Below are positions 5,182 to 5,205 of a stretch of DNA of 5,205 bases, one piece after another. A program made the position numbers and the translations under genes. The notes beneath the pieces were generated by a model. It saw only the letters and a program-made list of their open reading frames with translations. It searched no databases and was not told the DNA's origin. The stretch is from NCBI GenBank assembly GCA_023390155.1, contig JAEWDJ010000297.1, forward strand, positions 1-5,205, read 5' to 3'. Source of the DNA: Actinomycetes bacterium (GTDB lineage Bacteria; Actinomycetota; Actinomycetes; Actinomycetales; Microbacteriaceae). Positions within the stretch are counted from its first letter, which is position 1. The number at the start of each line of letters is the position of its first letter.

Positions 5182-5205
5182 CCCGCGATCCGATCGGATC
5201 ACGGG
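5182..5205. terminator. Palindrome after the operon, possible terminator
   Basis: Two 12-base arms (5182-5193 and 5194-5205) are complementary except for one C-A mismatch. The core GATCCGATCGGATC is a perfect 14-bp palindrome. As RNA this folds into a stem of about 10 bp with a GATC loop, 42 bp after the SDR stop. That position suits a terminator, but the window ends exactly at the right arm, so no U-tract can be seen. A protein-binding operator of a downstream gene is the alternative. Confidence 0.45.

Overview
The window is about 70% GC or more by eye. Genes are tightly packed, one starts with GTG, codons end mostly in G or C, and several stop/start codons overlap. This points to a high-GC actinobacterium. 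The gene content would suit a soil- or plant-associated member of the Microbacteriaceae, but that placement is inference, because no rRNA or other marker is present.

Layout: positions 1-515 (minus strand) hold the first ~171 codons of a GH2-type beta-mannosidase that runs off the left edge. Positions 516-647 are a divergent control region with two copies of the inverted repeat GTAG-N5-CTAC, centred 73 bp apart, one in front of each transcription unit. A rightward operon of five genes fills 648-5139: a cupin-type (archaeal-type, metal-dependent) sugar/sugar-phosphate isomerase; a DeoC-family class I aldolase; a shikimate-dehydrogenase-like NAD(P)-binding oxidoreductase; an FGGY-family sugar kinase; and a classical short-chain dehydrogenase. 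The first four overlap by 8, 4 and 4 bp. The fifth follows after 14 bp with its own strong ribosome binding site. A 24-bp near-perfect palindrome ends the window (5182-5205) and may be the operon terminator.

How they may work together: an extracellular or imported beta-mannoside (or related glycoside) would be hydrolysed by the divergent glycosidase. The freed sugar or polyol would then pass through an isomerase, kinase and aldolase, with two dehydrogenases adjusting oxidation state. This is the logic of the rhamnose or fucose routes, but each step uses an unusual protein family. The aldolase keeps the DERA catalytic Asp/Lys/Lys set but differs in the phosphate pocket. The shikimate-dehydrogenase-like protein keeps the catalytic Lys/Asp pair but lacks the Asn and the NTDG context used to bind shikimate. 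The kinase lacks the MHG signature of true xylulokinases. I infer a catabolic pathway for an uncommon sugar or cyclitol whose substrate cannot be read from sequence alone. No CRISPR, tRNA, rRNA, insertion sequence or transporter gene is visible here.
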